NCBI GenBank assembly: GCA_033856195.1
Contig: JAWVFL010000068.1
Span: forward strand, 10,175 to 74,174
Direction of reading: 5' to 3'
DNA: 64,000 nucleotides
Origin: VRUE01 sp033856195
Lineage (GTDB): Bacteria > Actinomycetota > Thermoleophilia > Solirubrobacterales > 70-9
Shown here: piece by piece, positions 42,108 to 49,580 of the stretch
Numbering within the stretch: the first letter of the stretch is position 1
Layout of the letters: each line of letters opens with the position of its first letter
The notes under the pieces: generated by a model
Databases searched by the model: none
Seen by the model: the letters and a program-made list of their open reading frames with translations, nothing else
Told to the model about the DNA's origin: nothing
Made by a program: the position numbers and the translations under genes

Positions 42108-42791
42108 CTAGGCGGGGTGCGAAGCGTCCTCGAACTCGCGGAAGAGCCCCGTGACGACGAAGGCGACCTGCTCGCCGATGTCGACCGCGTTGTCGCCGAT
42201 CCGCTCGATCGCCCGCGCCCCGAGCAGCATCGTCATCGCCCACTCACGCTTGTCGGCGTCGTCGCCGATCTCCAGGGCGAGCCGGAAGCACTCGCGGTTG
42301 AGGTTGTCGACGACGTCGTCCTGGCGGACGAGGTCCTGAGCAAGTTCGACGTCGCGGCCCTCAAAGGCGCGCTTGGCCTGGCTGATCAGCGTCTTCGTCT
42401 GCCCGCCCATGGCCAGGATCAGCTTCACCATCTCCCGGTCCGAGGGAGGCTCGTTGCCGGTAAGGGGGATCATCTTGCAGATGTTCACGCACTGGTCGCC
42501 CATCCGCTCGACGTTCTTCAGCACGTGCAGCAGCGCTGAGATCAGCCGCAAGTCGGTCGCCACCGGCGATTGGGTGGCGAGCAGCGTGATCAGCGCTTGG
42601 TGGACCTCCAGGTAGCGACCGTCGATGCGGTCATCGTCGGCGACGACGATCTGGGCCAGCTCGACGTCCTGGTGCTCAATCGCTTCAAGGGTGCGACTGA
42701 GCGCGCCGCTGACCAGATCGAGACCACCCAGGGCGCTCGCCTCGAGGCGCTCCAGCTCCTCCTGGTATTCGACCCTGATCCCGCCCGGCAC
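42108..42791 (-). CDS. phoU: Phosphate signalling protein PhoU
   Basis: Start GTG 42791, placed directly after the pstB TAA with no gap. 227 residues form two three-helix repeats: EYQEELERLEASALGGLDLV, VADDDRIDGRYLEVHQALIT, HVLKNVERMGDQCVNICKMI, and in repeat two LVRQDDVVDNLNRECFRLAL and GARAIERIGDNAVDIGEQVA. The E/D-rich metal clusters are intact. PhoU restrains Pst uptake and normally signals to a PhoR kinase, which is not in the window. Confidence 0.95.
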   Translation of the reverse strand: MPGGIRVEYQEELERLEASALGGLDLVSGALSRTLEAIEHQDVELAQIVVADDDRIDGRYLEVHQALITLLATQSPVATDLRLISALLHVLKNVERMGDQCVNICKMIPLTGNEPPSDREMVKLILAMGGQTKTLISQAKRAFEGRDVELAQDLVRQDDVVDNLNRECFRLALEIGDDADKREWAMTMLLGARAIERIGDNAVDIGEQVAFVVTGLFREFEDASHPA

Positions 42792-43682
42792 TTATCCGAA
42801 CCGCCCGCTGACGTAGTCCTCTGTGGCCTGCTGGGCAGGGCTGGTGAAGATCTTCTCGGTCGCCCCGATCTCAACAAGGCGACCGGGCTTGCCGGTCTCC
42901 TCGAGGTTGAAGAAAGCCGTGATGTCGCTGGCCCGGGAGGCCTGCTGCATGTTGTGGGTGACAATCGCGATCGTGAACTTGCTCTTCAGCTCGCCGATCA
43001 GGTCCTCGATCGCCAGGGTCGCCACCGGGTCGAGCGCCGAGCAGGGCTCGTCCATCAGCAGCACCTCAGGCTCGACCGCGATCGCGCGGGCGATGCAGAG
43101 CCGCTGCTGCTGACCCCCGGAGAGGCTGGACCCGGGCTTGTCGAGACGGTCCTTGACCTCGTTCCAGAGGTGAGCCCCGCGCAGCGAGCGCTCGACGATC
43201 TCGTCCTTCTCGGACTTCTTCACCCGGCCCGCGTTGAGGTTGAGCCCGGCGGCGACGTTGTCGTAGACCGACATCGTCGGGAACGGATTTGGCGACTGGA
43301 AGACCATGCCGACGAGGCGGCGCACCTGGACCGGGTCAACCCTGGATCCGTAGATGTCCTGCCCATCGAGGGTGATCTCGCCGTCGACACTGGCGCCCGC
43401 GGTCAACTCGTGCATGCGATTGAGCGAGCGCAGGAAGGTCGTCTTGCCGCAGCCGGAGGAGCCGATCAGCGCCGTGACCTTGTTCGGCTCGACCGTCATC
43501 GAGACGTTTTCCACCGCCTGGAAATCGCCGTAGTAAAGGTTGACGCTGCGCGTCTCGAGCGTCTTCGCCGGACGGCCCTGTGCGGCCGCAACCGACTCGG
43601 GGGATTGCGTGCCTGTCGTCGCAGCATTCATCTCGGCTTTGCCGAGCTCGGTCTCGGCTCGGGTTGCACCTGCGGCTCCCAT
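42792..43682 (-). CDS. pstB: Phosphate ABC transporter ATPase PstB
   Basis: The start is ATG 43682 (MGAAGATRAETELGKAEMNA) with AAGGAG about 9 nt upstream; the first ~35 residues are an unusual polar extension and an internal ATG could also serve. Walker A is ALIGSSGCGKTTFLRSLNR, the signature LSGGQQQRLCIARAIA and Walker B VLLMDEPCSALDP. FQSPNPFPTMSVYDNVAAG is the PstB Q-loop region. It powers high-affinity phosphate uptake with PstSCA. Confidence 0.97.
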   Translation of the reverse strand: MGAAGATRAETELGKAEMNAATTGTQSPESVAAAQGRPAKTLETRSVNLYYGDFQAVENVSMTVEPNKVTALIGSSGCGKTTFLRSLNRMHELTAGASVDGEITLDGQDIYGSRVDPVQVRRLVGMVFQSPNPFPTMSVYDNVAAGLNLNAGRVKKSEKDEIVERSLRGAHLWNEVKDRLDKPGSSLSGGQQQRLCIARAIAVEPEVLLMDEPCSALDPVATLAIEDLIGELKSKFTIAIVTHNMQQASRASDITAFFNLEETGKPGRLVEIGATEKIFTSPAQQATEDYVSGRFG

Positions 43683-43709
43683 CGGTCGTGATCTCCTTCC
43701 ATCCACGGG

Positions 43710-44738
43710 CTATCGGATCTCAGTTCGGTACCGGCGGTAGATCAGGCGCGCCACGAGGTTCAGGACCATGACGATAACGATCAAGGTCAGCGCGGCTGCC
43801 CAGGCTCGGTCGTAAGAAGCCTGCTTGAACACGCCGGGCGTTCTGTACTCGCTGTATGCGTAGACCGCGAGGTTCTGCATGCGGCCCGAGAAGGGGTTGC
43901 TGTTGATCGAGTCGACCACGCCGGTGGTGACCAGCAGCGGCGCCGTCTCGCCGATGATCCTCGCCACCGCGATCATCATCCCGGTGATCAGGCCGGCGAA
44001 GGCGGTCGGCAGCACCACCTTGACGATCGTCCGCCACTTCGGCGTGCCCAGCGCGTAAGACGCTTCGCGCAGGTGGTTGGGCACGATCTTCAGCACCTCC
44101 TCGGAGGTGCGGATCACGATCGGGATCATCAGCACCGAAAGCGCCACCGAGCCCATCACCCCCAGCCGGATGCCGGGACCGAAGATGAGCGCGAAGAGCG
44201 CGTAGGCGAAGAGACCGGCGACGATCGAGGGGATGCCGGTCATCACGTCGACGAAAAAGGTCAGCGCGCGGCCCAGGCGACCGCCGCCGTACTCGGTCAG
44301 GTAGATCGCCGCCATCAGGCCGACCGGGATCGAGATCAGGGCGGCGGCGCCGGTGATCACGAGTGTGCCGACGAGCGCGTGGGCAGCCCCGCCGCCGCCA
44401 ATGTGGCCACGTGCGGACTCGGTGAGGAATTCAAGGCTGAGGCCGGGGATGCCCCGCTTTGCCACCTCGAAGACGAGCGATAGGAGTGGGATCAGCGCAA
44501 GGCCGAAGGCGGCGACGATCATCAGCGTGACGAGCCGGTCCTTCGCTCGTCGCGGCCCCTCGATGCGGCGCGACCAGGTGTAGGTGACCACAGCGGTGAC
44601 GAAGACCGTGAGAACCAGCAGCAGGGCGACGCTGAAGATCCCCGCCGCCAGCAGCAGCGCGGCGGCGAGCACGCCCGAGGCAGCGACGACGCCGTAGGAC
44701 GACCAATCGGGAAGGACGCCGCCGTCGAGAGTGCTCAT
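43710..44738 (-). CDS. pstA: Phosphate ABC transporter permease PstA
   Basis: The start is ATG 44738, overlapping the pstC TGA (ATGA), giving 342 residues. An N-terminal extension with two extra hydrophobic segments precedes the usual six-helix core. VGTLVITGAAALISIPVGLM, AIYLTEYGGGRLGRALTFFV, and the EAA loop EASYALGTPKWRTIVKVVLP followed by GETAPLLVTTG are typical. Confidence 0.95.
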   Translation of the reverse strand: MSTLDGGVLPDWSSYGVVAASGVLAAALLLAAGIFSVALLLVLTVFVTAVVTYTWSRRIEGPRRAKDRLVTLMIVAAFGLALIPLLSLVFEVAKRGIPGLSLEFLTESARGHIGGGGAAHALVGTLVITGAAALISIPVGLMAAIYLTEYGGGRLGRALTFFVDVMTGIPSIVAGLFAYALFALIFGPGIRLGVMGSVALSVLMIPIVIRTSEEVLKIVPNHLREASYALGTPKWRTIVKVVLPTAFAGLITGMMIAVARIIGETAPLLVTTGVVDSINSNPFSGRMQNLAVYAYSEYRTPGVFKQASYDRAWAAALTLIVIVMVLNLVARLIYRRYRTEIR

Positions 44739-45646
44739 TGGATGTTCTGGCGGGCGACGATCGCCCGCGCGGCGAGATTGGTTACGAGGGTGATCGCGAA
44801 GAGGACCAGGCCCGAGGCAATCAGGGTGTTGATCGCGAGGCCGGTCGATTCGGGGAAGTCGAGGGCGATGTTGGCGGCGATCGTCGAGGGGTTCGCCTGG
44901 CTGATCAGGTTGAAGGTGACGATGCCCGAGACCGAGAGGATGATCGTCACTGCCATCGTCTCGCCGAGCGCCCGCCCGAGCCCGAGCATTGCGCCGCTGA
45001 TGATCGACGACTTGCCGAAGGGCAGGACCGTCATCCGGATCATCTCCCAGCGAGTGGCGCCCAGCGCCAGCGCGCCTTCCTGGAGCTTGCGCGGCGTCTG
45101 CGAGAAGACCTCGCGGGCGACCGCGGAGACGATCGGCAAGATCATCACCGTCAGGACCAAACCGGCGACGAGCATCGTGCGCCCGGTGACCGAAGCTGGC
45201 CCCTCGAAGAACGGGATGAAGCCAAGCTTCTGTTCGAGCCATTCCATCGGCCCGACTGCCGCGGGGCCGAGCACGAAGATGCCCCAAAGGCCGTAGACGA
45301 TGCTGGGCACGGCGGCAAGCAGGTCGACCATGTAGCCAAGGGGGAGGAGCAGTTTCCTTGGGGCGATGTGGCTGATGAAGAGCGCCACGGCGACGGCCAG
45401 CGGGACGGCGAGCACAACGGCGATGGTCGCCGCCAGCACCGTGCCGAAGGCGAGCGGAGCGATGTAGTCGATCAGGCTCTTGCCGCCGGGGAGTTCGGAG
45501 GGGCTGGCGCTGACGGCGGGCATGGCCTGGATCAGCAGGAAGGCCGCAACCCCGCCGAGCAGGGCGAGGATCGTGATCGCAGCGCCGACGGCCAGATTGG
45601 AGAAGATGCGGTCGCCGATCTTGCCGGAGCCGGCCACAAAGCGCAC
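44735..45646 (-). CDS. pstC: Phosphate ABC transporter permease PstC
   Basis: 303 residues from GTG 45646 (VRFVAGSGKIGDRIFSNLAV). The frame is open to a TTG at 45694, but that start would translate a perfect 12-bp hairpin, so the inner GTG (or GTG 45637) is preferred. Six core helices, LGYMVDLLAAVPSIVYGLWG, the EAA loop QEGALALGATRWEMIRMTVL and LGRALGETMAVTIILS identify PstC. It overlaps pstA by 4 nt. Confidence 0.92.
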   Translation of the reverse strand: MRFVAGSGKIGDRIFSNLAVGAAITILALLGGVAAFLLIQAMPAVSASPSELPGGKSLIDYIAPLAFGTVLAATIAVVLAVPLAVAVALFISHIAPRKLLLPLGYMVDLLAAVPSIVYGLWGIFVLGPAAVGPMEWLEQKLGFIPFFEGPASVTGRTMLVAGLVLTVMILPIVSAVAREVFSQTPRKLQEGALALGATRWEMIRMTVLPFGKSSIISGAMLGLGRALGETMAVTIILSVSGIVTFNLISQANPSTIAANIALDFPESTGLAINTLIASGLVLFAITLVTNLAARAIVARQNIQ

Positions 45647-45647
45647 A

Positions 45648-45673
45648 GGGCCCCGCCGCGTGCGGCGGGGCCC
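45648..45673 (-). terminator. Perfect GC hairpin between pstS and pstC
   Basis: GGGCCCCGCCGC (45648-45659) and its exact complement (45662-45673) leave a 2-nt spacer; about 11 bp can pair around a 4-nt loop. It follows the pstS stop by 30 nt and ends 1 nt before the preferred pstC GTG. A leaky terminator or RNA-stability stem would explain the usual excess of the binding protein over the permease; it also partly sequesters the pstC ribosome site. Confidence 0.7.
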
Positions 45674-45703
45674 GATTGTGTGCGAGTGCTCCAAGCGCCC
45701 GGC

Positions 45704-46804
45704 CTAGGAGCCGCTTTCGATTGCGTCGACGGCCGGCTGGATCTTCTTCTCCAGCGAAGTCGACAGCGGGGCGGAACCGGCGTTTTCGGCGGCGATTTCC
45801 TGCCCTTCACTGCTGATCACGTAGTTGAAGAACCCCTTGACGATGGCGGCTTCGTCCGCCGAGTCGTACTTCGTGCAGCCGATCAGGTAAGAGACGAGCA
45901 CGATCGGGTAGGTGCCCTGCGATTCGGTCTCGCGATCGAGTTCGAAGGGGAACATGTACGGGGTTTTGGCCAGGTCTTTGGCTTCAGGCGACTCCTCGAG
46001 GATCTTCGCCGCAGCCTCGGGGGTCGGTTCGACGTACTGGTTGCCGACCTTGATCGTGGCGACACCGAGTTCGCCGGCCTGGCTGGCGTCGGCGTAGCCA
46101 ATCGTGCCGTCACCGGCGGTGACTGCTTCCACTACGCCGGAGGTGCCCTGTGCGGCCTCGCCGCCCTTGACCGGCCAGTCGCCGCTGACTTCATAGGCCC
46201 AGATGCTGGGGACGACCTTGGAGAGGTAGTCGGTGAAGTTCTCGGTCGTGCCTGACTCATCGGCGCGGTTGACCGGAGTGATGCGGGTGTCCGGCAGTTC
46301 GACGCCAGGGTTGTCTTTGGCGATCGCCGGGTCATTCCAGGTGGTGATTTCCTGGTTGAAGATCTTCGCCAGGGTTTCGGGGTCGAGCTGCAGCGATTCG
46401 ACGCCTTCGAGGTTGTAGATGATCGCGATCGGCGAGACGTAGGCGGGGATCTCGATCAATTTGCCGGGACTGCAGCGGTCAGCTGCCTTTTTCAGTTCGC
46501 TTTCTTCTTCTTCGAGCGCAGCGTCGCTGCCGGCGTAGGCAACGCCACCGGCGATGAACTGTTCACGGCCGCCACCCGAACCCACGGCGTCGTAGGAGAT
46601 CGTCACGCCGGAGTTTTCGTTCTCGAATTCGGCGATCCATGCTTCCTGTGCGGCCTCCTGCGAGGTGGCGCCGGCGCCGGCGATCTGGCCGGAGAGATTG
46701 CCGGAGGAACTGCTGCCGCTATCGCTGCTGCTGCCACAGGCAGAAGCGCCGATCGCGAGGACGGCCAGAGAGGCGAAAATGGCCAACCATCTAGAGGGAC
46801 TCAC
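45704..46804 (-). CDS. pstS: Phosphate-binding lipoprotein PstS
   Basis: 366 residues from GTG 46804, with AAGGAG 5-6 nt upstream. The signal MSPSRWLAIFASLAVLAIGA ends in a lipobox SACGSS. Phosphate ligands lie in GAGATSQEAAQEAWIAEF, SYDAVGSGGGREQFI and VNRADESGTTENFTDYL. It captures phosphate outside the membrane for PstCAB. Glutamate is nearly all GAA. A Pho-box-like site lies about 105 nt upstream of the start. Confidence 0.97.
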   Translation of the reverse strand: MSPSRWLAIFASLAVLAIGASACGSSSDSGSSSSGNLSGQIAGAGATSQEAAQEAWIAEFENENSGVTISYDAVGSGGGREQFIAGGVAYAGSDAALEEEESELKKAADRCSPGKLIEIPAYVSPIAIIYNLEGVESLQLDPETLAKIFNQEITTWNDPAIAKDNPGVELPDTRITPVNRADESGTTENFTDYLSKVVPSIWAYEVSGDWPVKGGEAAQGTSGVVEAVTAGDGTIGYADASQAGELGVATIKVGNQYVEPTPEAAAKILEESPEAKDLAKTPYMFPFELDRETESQGTYPIVLVSYLIGCTKYDSADEAAIVKGFFNYVISSEGQEIAAENAGSAPLSTSLEKKIQPAVDAIESGS

Positions 46805-46908
46805 ACGAACTCCTTTTCGTCGTAGGGCACGAGAGCGGCCAGATCGGCCGGCTCGCCGGCCACACTCTCAGCGCGCCTCCGACAGCTTGTTACCTGCCTG
46901 TATCGGGA

Positions 46909-46926
46909 TTGTGAAAAAGATGTAAA
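46909..46926. promoter_or_regulatory. Pho-box-like direct repeat upstream of pstS
   Basis: On the plus strand TTGTGAA (46909-46915) and ATGTAAA (46920-46926) lie in exact 11-bp phase; read toward pstS this is TTTACAT then TTCACAA. An 11-bp repeat of 7-bp half-sites is the architecture of PhoB/PhoP binding sites. Confidence 0.7.
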
Positions 46927-46944
46927 AGGCCCCTGCAATTTGCG

Positions 46945-47232
46945 CTAACCATCCGGCGAGAAGCGATAGCCGATGCCGCTGTGGGTATGGATCAGGTTCT
47001 GGCCTGGCAGGGCTTCGCCCAGCTTCGAGCGCAGGCGGCTGACATAGACGTCGACGGAACGATCGTCGTGACGGGGCTGACGACCCCAGACCTCGGCGTA
47101 CAGTTCCTCGCGGGTGAGGATGCGCTGGGGATGAGCGGCCAGCGTGGCCAGCAGCTGCAGCTCACGCACGGTCAAGCTCAGTGGGCGGCCGTCGACGAGG
47201 GCCGCGTGCTCCTCTGGCCGGATCTCCAACAT
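46945..47232 (-). CDS. Receiver-less OmpR/PhoB-type winged-helix protein
   Basis: 95 residues, essentially only the DNA-binding half of an OmpR-family regulator: LTVRELQLLATLAAHPQRIL, TREELYAEVWGRQPRHDDRS, VDVYVSRLRSKLGEALPGQN and HTHSGIGYRFSPDG. No receiver domain is encoded upstream in frame. Its C-terminal half closely follows that of the response regulator next door (RSVDVFIRKLRQKLE, HTHFGVGYRF). It may compete for or share the same sites and is not phosphorylatable. The start codon is moderately certain. Confidence 0.85.
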   Translation of the reverse strand: MLEIRPEEHAALVDGRPLSLTVRELQLLATLAAHPQRILTREELYAEVWGRQPRHDDRSVDVYVSRLRSKLGEALPGQNLIHTHSGIGYRFSPDG

Positions 47233-47268
47233 GGCCCGCGAGGATTGCCGCCGCGGGCGAGAGGGCGG

Positions 47269-48072
47269 TTACGCGACCGTAAAGCTGCTGTGAACTACTT
47301 GTGAATCGTCTGCCCGCGGGTCGATGCCGGCAGCCGCCTCGTCTGCCAACTCTGGCGCGACTCCGCCAACAGCCTCCGGGTCGAAGCGGTAGCCGACGCC
47401 GAAGTGGGTGTGGATGTAGCGCCAGCCCGGCGAGCGCTTCTCCAGCTTCTGGCGCAGCTTGCGGATGAAGACGTCGACGGAGCGATCGCCGTGGGCCATC
47501 GCGTAGCCCCAGACCCGCTGGTAGATCGCCTCGCGCTCGAGCACCTGGCCCTTGGTGTCGGCGAGCAGCTGCAGCAGCTCGAACTCGCGGCGGGTGAGGT
47601 CGAGGCTGCCATCGCCGACGAAGGCCTGGAACTGATCGGCGCGGATCTCGAGCTCGCCGACGACAAGTGGCCCCGTCTCGACGTCGGCGCGGCTGCGGCG
47701 ACGGCGGCGCGAGACGGCTTCGATCCGCGCCATCACCTCCTCCGGATGGCAGGGCTTGCCGACCCAGTCGTCGACCCCGAGCCGCAACCCGCGCACCCGC
47801 TGCGCGACCGTGGAGCGACCCGTGCAGACGACCACGCCGAGGTCGGGCAGCACCTCGCAGACCCGCCCCAGGTAGTCCCAGGCTTCGTCGCCGAGGACGG
47901 ACATGTCGAGCAGCAGCGCGTTCAGCTTCATCGCCACCAGCTCCTCTGGTGGAATCGCGCTGCTCAGCACCCGCTGCTGCCAGCCGGCGGCCTCGGTGCG
48001 CTTGGTGAGCACGGTGACGAAGCCGCTGTCGTCATCGATTACCGCGAGCCGGATGGTCTGCTGAGGGTTCAA
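47269..48072 (-). CDS. OmpR/PhoB-family response regulator, no partner kinase in the window
   Basis: 267 residues. The receiver (1-125) has acidic DDDSG, the phosphoacceptor Asp in NALLLDMSVLGDEAW and the Lys in DDWVGKPCHPEE. The effector (~150-235) has the winged-helix motifs LTRREFELLQLLADTKGQVL, VWGYAMAHGDRSVDVFIRKL and HTHFGVGYRFDPE, followed by a ~35-residue acidic tail. No histidine kinase is encoded within the window. Position beside pstSCAB-phoU and the 11-bp direct repeats point to control of phosphate starvation genes (PhoB/PhoP-like). Confidence 0.9.
   Translation of the reverse strand: MNPQQTIRLAVIDDDSGFVTVLTKRTEAAGWQQRVLSSAIPPEELVAMKLNALLLDMSVLGDEAWDYLGRVCEVLPDLGVVVCTGRSTVAQRVRGLRLGVDDWVGKPCHPEEVMARIEAVSRRRRRSRADVETGPLVVGELEIRADQFQAFVGDGSLDLTRREFELLQLLADTKGQVLEREAIYQRVWGYAMAHGDRSVDVFIRKLRQKLEKRSPGWRYIHTHFGVGYRFDPEAVGGVAPELADEAAAGIDPRADDSQVVHSSFTVA
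47277..47305. promoter_or_regulatory. Triple Pho-box-like repeat before the receiver-less gene
   Basis: CCGTAAA (47277), CTGTGAA (47288) and TTGTGAA (47299) start at exact 11-bp intervals on the plus strand. The site lies 45-73 nt upstream of the receiver-less gene start and overlaps the last codons of the response regulator gene. Confidence 0.65.
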
Positions 48073-48125
48073 GCGCTGCGATTGTATGTGTCTGTGAAGA
48101 CGGGTGCGAAGTAAAAAGCCCTGCT

Positions 48126-48143
48126 TTCACAGGATTTTTACAG
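48126..48143. promoter_or_regulatory. Pho-box-like direct repeat before the response regulator
   Basis: TTCACAG (48126-48132) and TTTACAG (48137-48143) are in 11-bp phase; on the gene strand this is CTGTAAA-AATC-CTGTGAA, close to the E. coli Pho-box arrangement (CTGTCAT repeats). It lies 54-71 nt upstream of the ATG at 48072, suggesting autoregulation. Confidence 0.65.
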
Positions 48144-48306
48144 GCCAATCTTCGTAATTTGCGGAAAAGCAGTCAGCCGGCGGTGCCGGGATTCTCTGGA
48201 TGTTCACTGCGAGACCCCCACGCAGCGCCAGAATTCGACTCTCACGAGACTCCTCTCTCGTCACCGCGAACGGCCCACTGCCCCGGGCCGTTCGCCATTT
48301 GTGGGG

Positions 48307-49122
48307 TCAGCTGATCGCGCCCGTCGCCGCCAGCGCCAGCACCAGCACGCCCAGGGCGATCCGGTAGACGACGAAGATTCCCAGCGTGTGGGTGCCGAGG
48401 TAGCGAATCAACCAAGCGATCGCCGCGTAGCCGGTGACGAAGGCGACGAGGGTCGCGATCACCGTCGCCGCGACGGAGGGGCTGCCGGCTTCGCCGACCT
48501 TGCGCAGCTCGAAGAGCCCGCTCAGCACCACAGCCGGGACCGAGAGCAGGAACGAGTAGCGGGCGGCGGCGACGCGGTCGAAGTTGCGGAAGAGGCCGGC
48601 GGAGATCGTCGCCCCCGAGCGCGAGACACCAGGAATCAGGGCCAGCGCCTGGGCTAGACCGATGAACAGCCCGTCGCGGCCGTTCATCTCGGCCAGATCT
48701 CGCTGCCGGGTGCTGGCCCGCTCGGCGAACAGCATCACGAAGGAGAAGAGGATCAGCGCCGAGCCGATCAGGTAGAGGCTGCGGGCGCCGGACTCGATCT
48801 GGTCCTTGAAGATAAAGCCGAAGATCGCGATCGGGATCGTGCCGAGGACGATGAACCAGCCCAGCCTCGCCTCCTGGCTGGCCTGCCGGATCGGCACCCG
48901 CAGCTCGCGCAGCCAGGCCAGGGCAATCCGAATCAGGTCGGCGCGAAAGTAGATCAGCACCGCGGCCATCGTCCCAAGCTGGATCACGGCGGTGAAGCCG
49001 GCGCCGGGATCTGACCAGCCGAGCAATGCCGGCACGATCCGCAGGTGCCCGCTGGAGGAGATCGGCAGGAACTCGGTTAGACCCTGGACGAGGCCGAGGA
49101 CGATGGCTTCGAGGGTGCTCAC
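48307..49122 (-). CDS. uppP: Undecaprenyl-diphosphatase
   Basis: Start GTG 49122 (VSTLEAIVLGLVQGLTEFLP), 271 residues, about eight membrane helices. It recycles the C55 lipid carrier for wall synthesis and gives bacitracin resistance. The active-site segments TEFLPISSSGHLRIVPALLG and ALIPGVSRSGATISAGLFRN are intact. An open frame upstream of the GTG is not family-like. Confidence 0.95.
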   Translation of the reverse strand: MSTLEAIVLGLVQGLTEFLPISSSGHLRIVPALLGWSDPGAGFTAVIQLGTMAAVLIYFRADLIRIALAWLRELRVPIRQASQEARLGWFIVLGTIPIAIFGFIFKDQIESGARSLYLIGSALILFSFVMLFAERASTRQRDLAEMNGRDGLFIGLAQALALIPGVSRSGATISAGLFRNFDRVAAARYSFLLSVPAVVLSGLFELRKVGEAGSPSVAATVIATLVAFVTGYAAIAWLIRYLGTHTLGIFVVYRIALGVLVLALAATGAIS

Positions 49123-49226
49123 GGCGCGGCAGGCTCTGGCAAGGGCATCGGCGGCGCATCCTATGCCAGCGCCTAAAGACAAGATGAGAGCCTGCGGCGC
49201 CGCCGCGGTGCGCTAGATTCCCAGGC

Positions 49227-49484
49227 GTGAAGGCTCCCTCGCGACGGATCGGAATCGTGGCTGCCCTTTGTGCCGCGTTGCTCTCGCTGCTGCTCGCGGC
49301 GCCGCTCGCCCTCGCCGACAACGGCGTCGGCCTTGCGGGTCCCACAACCGACAAGACGATCACCTTCTTCTGCTTCGGCGTCATCGCCTTCTTCGCGATC
49401 ATCGTGATCGTGCTCTCGATCGTTCAGGGCAAGCTCGAGAAGCGCAAAGAACGGCGCCGCTACGACCTAGAGCGCTACGGCTGA
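49227..49484 (+). CDS. Small exported/membrane protein, unknown
   Basis: 85 residues from GTG 49227. A signal-like helix (IGIVAALCAALLSLLLAAPL) ending ALADNG is followed by a second membrane helix (FFCFGVIAFFAIIVIVLSIV) and a very basic cytosolic tail (QGKLEKRKERRRYDLERYG). The pattern is that of a type I membrane protein after signal cleavage. It is divergent from uppP; no family recognised. The stop is the left edge of repeat C3. Confidence 0.75.
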   Translation: MKAPSRRIGIVAALCAALLSLLLAAPLALADNGVGLAGPTTDKTITFFCFGVIAFFAIIVIVLSIVQGKLEKRKERRRYDLERYG

Positions 49485-49580
49485 GGACCGCAGAAAGCGC
49501 CGGGCGGCGTCCTCGGTCGCTCGCGTGCGATGCACGCCACGCTCCCTGCGTCCTTGCCCGCCACTTTCTGCGCCACCTCA
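49482..49580. repeat. Palindromic repeat family C, copy C3
   Basis: It fills the convergent gap exactly. Its left TGA is the stop of the small membrane protein and its right TCA is the stop of the HD gene on the other strand. CGCAGAAAGCG faces its near-complement ACTTTCTGCG, and the core (CGCTCCCTGCGTCCTT) is inverted relative to C1 and C2. Confidence 0.8.

Noticed and set aside
45647..45694. TTG start of pstC at 45694
   Set aside because: It would place a perfect 12-bp hairpin in the first codons and lacks a ribosome site; an inner GTG is more natural.
48070..48100. Additional Pho-box-like repeat around TTGTATG and CTGTGAA
   Set aside because: Spacing is 10 bp rather than 11 and the first half-site deviates, unlike the other three sites.
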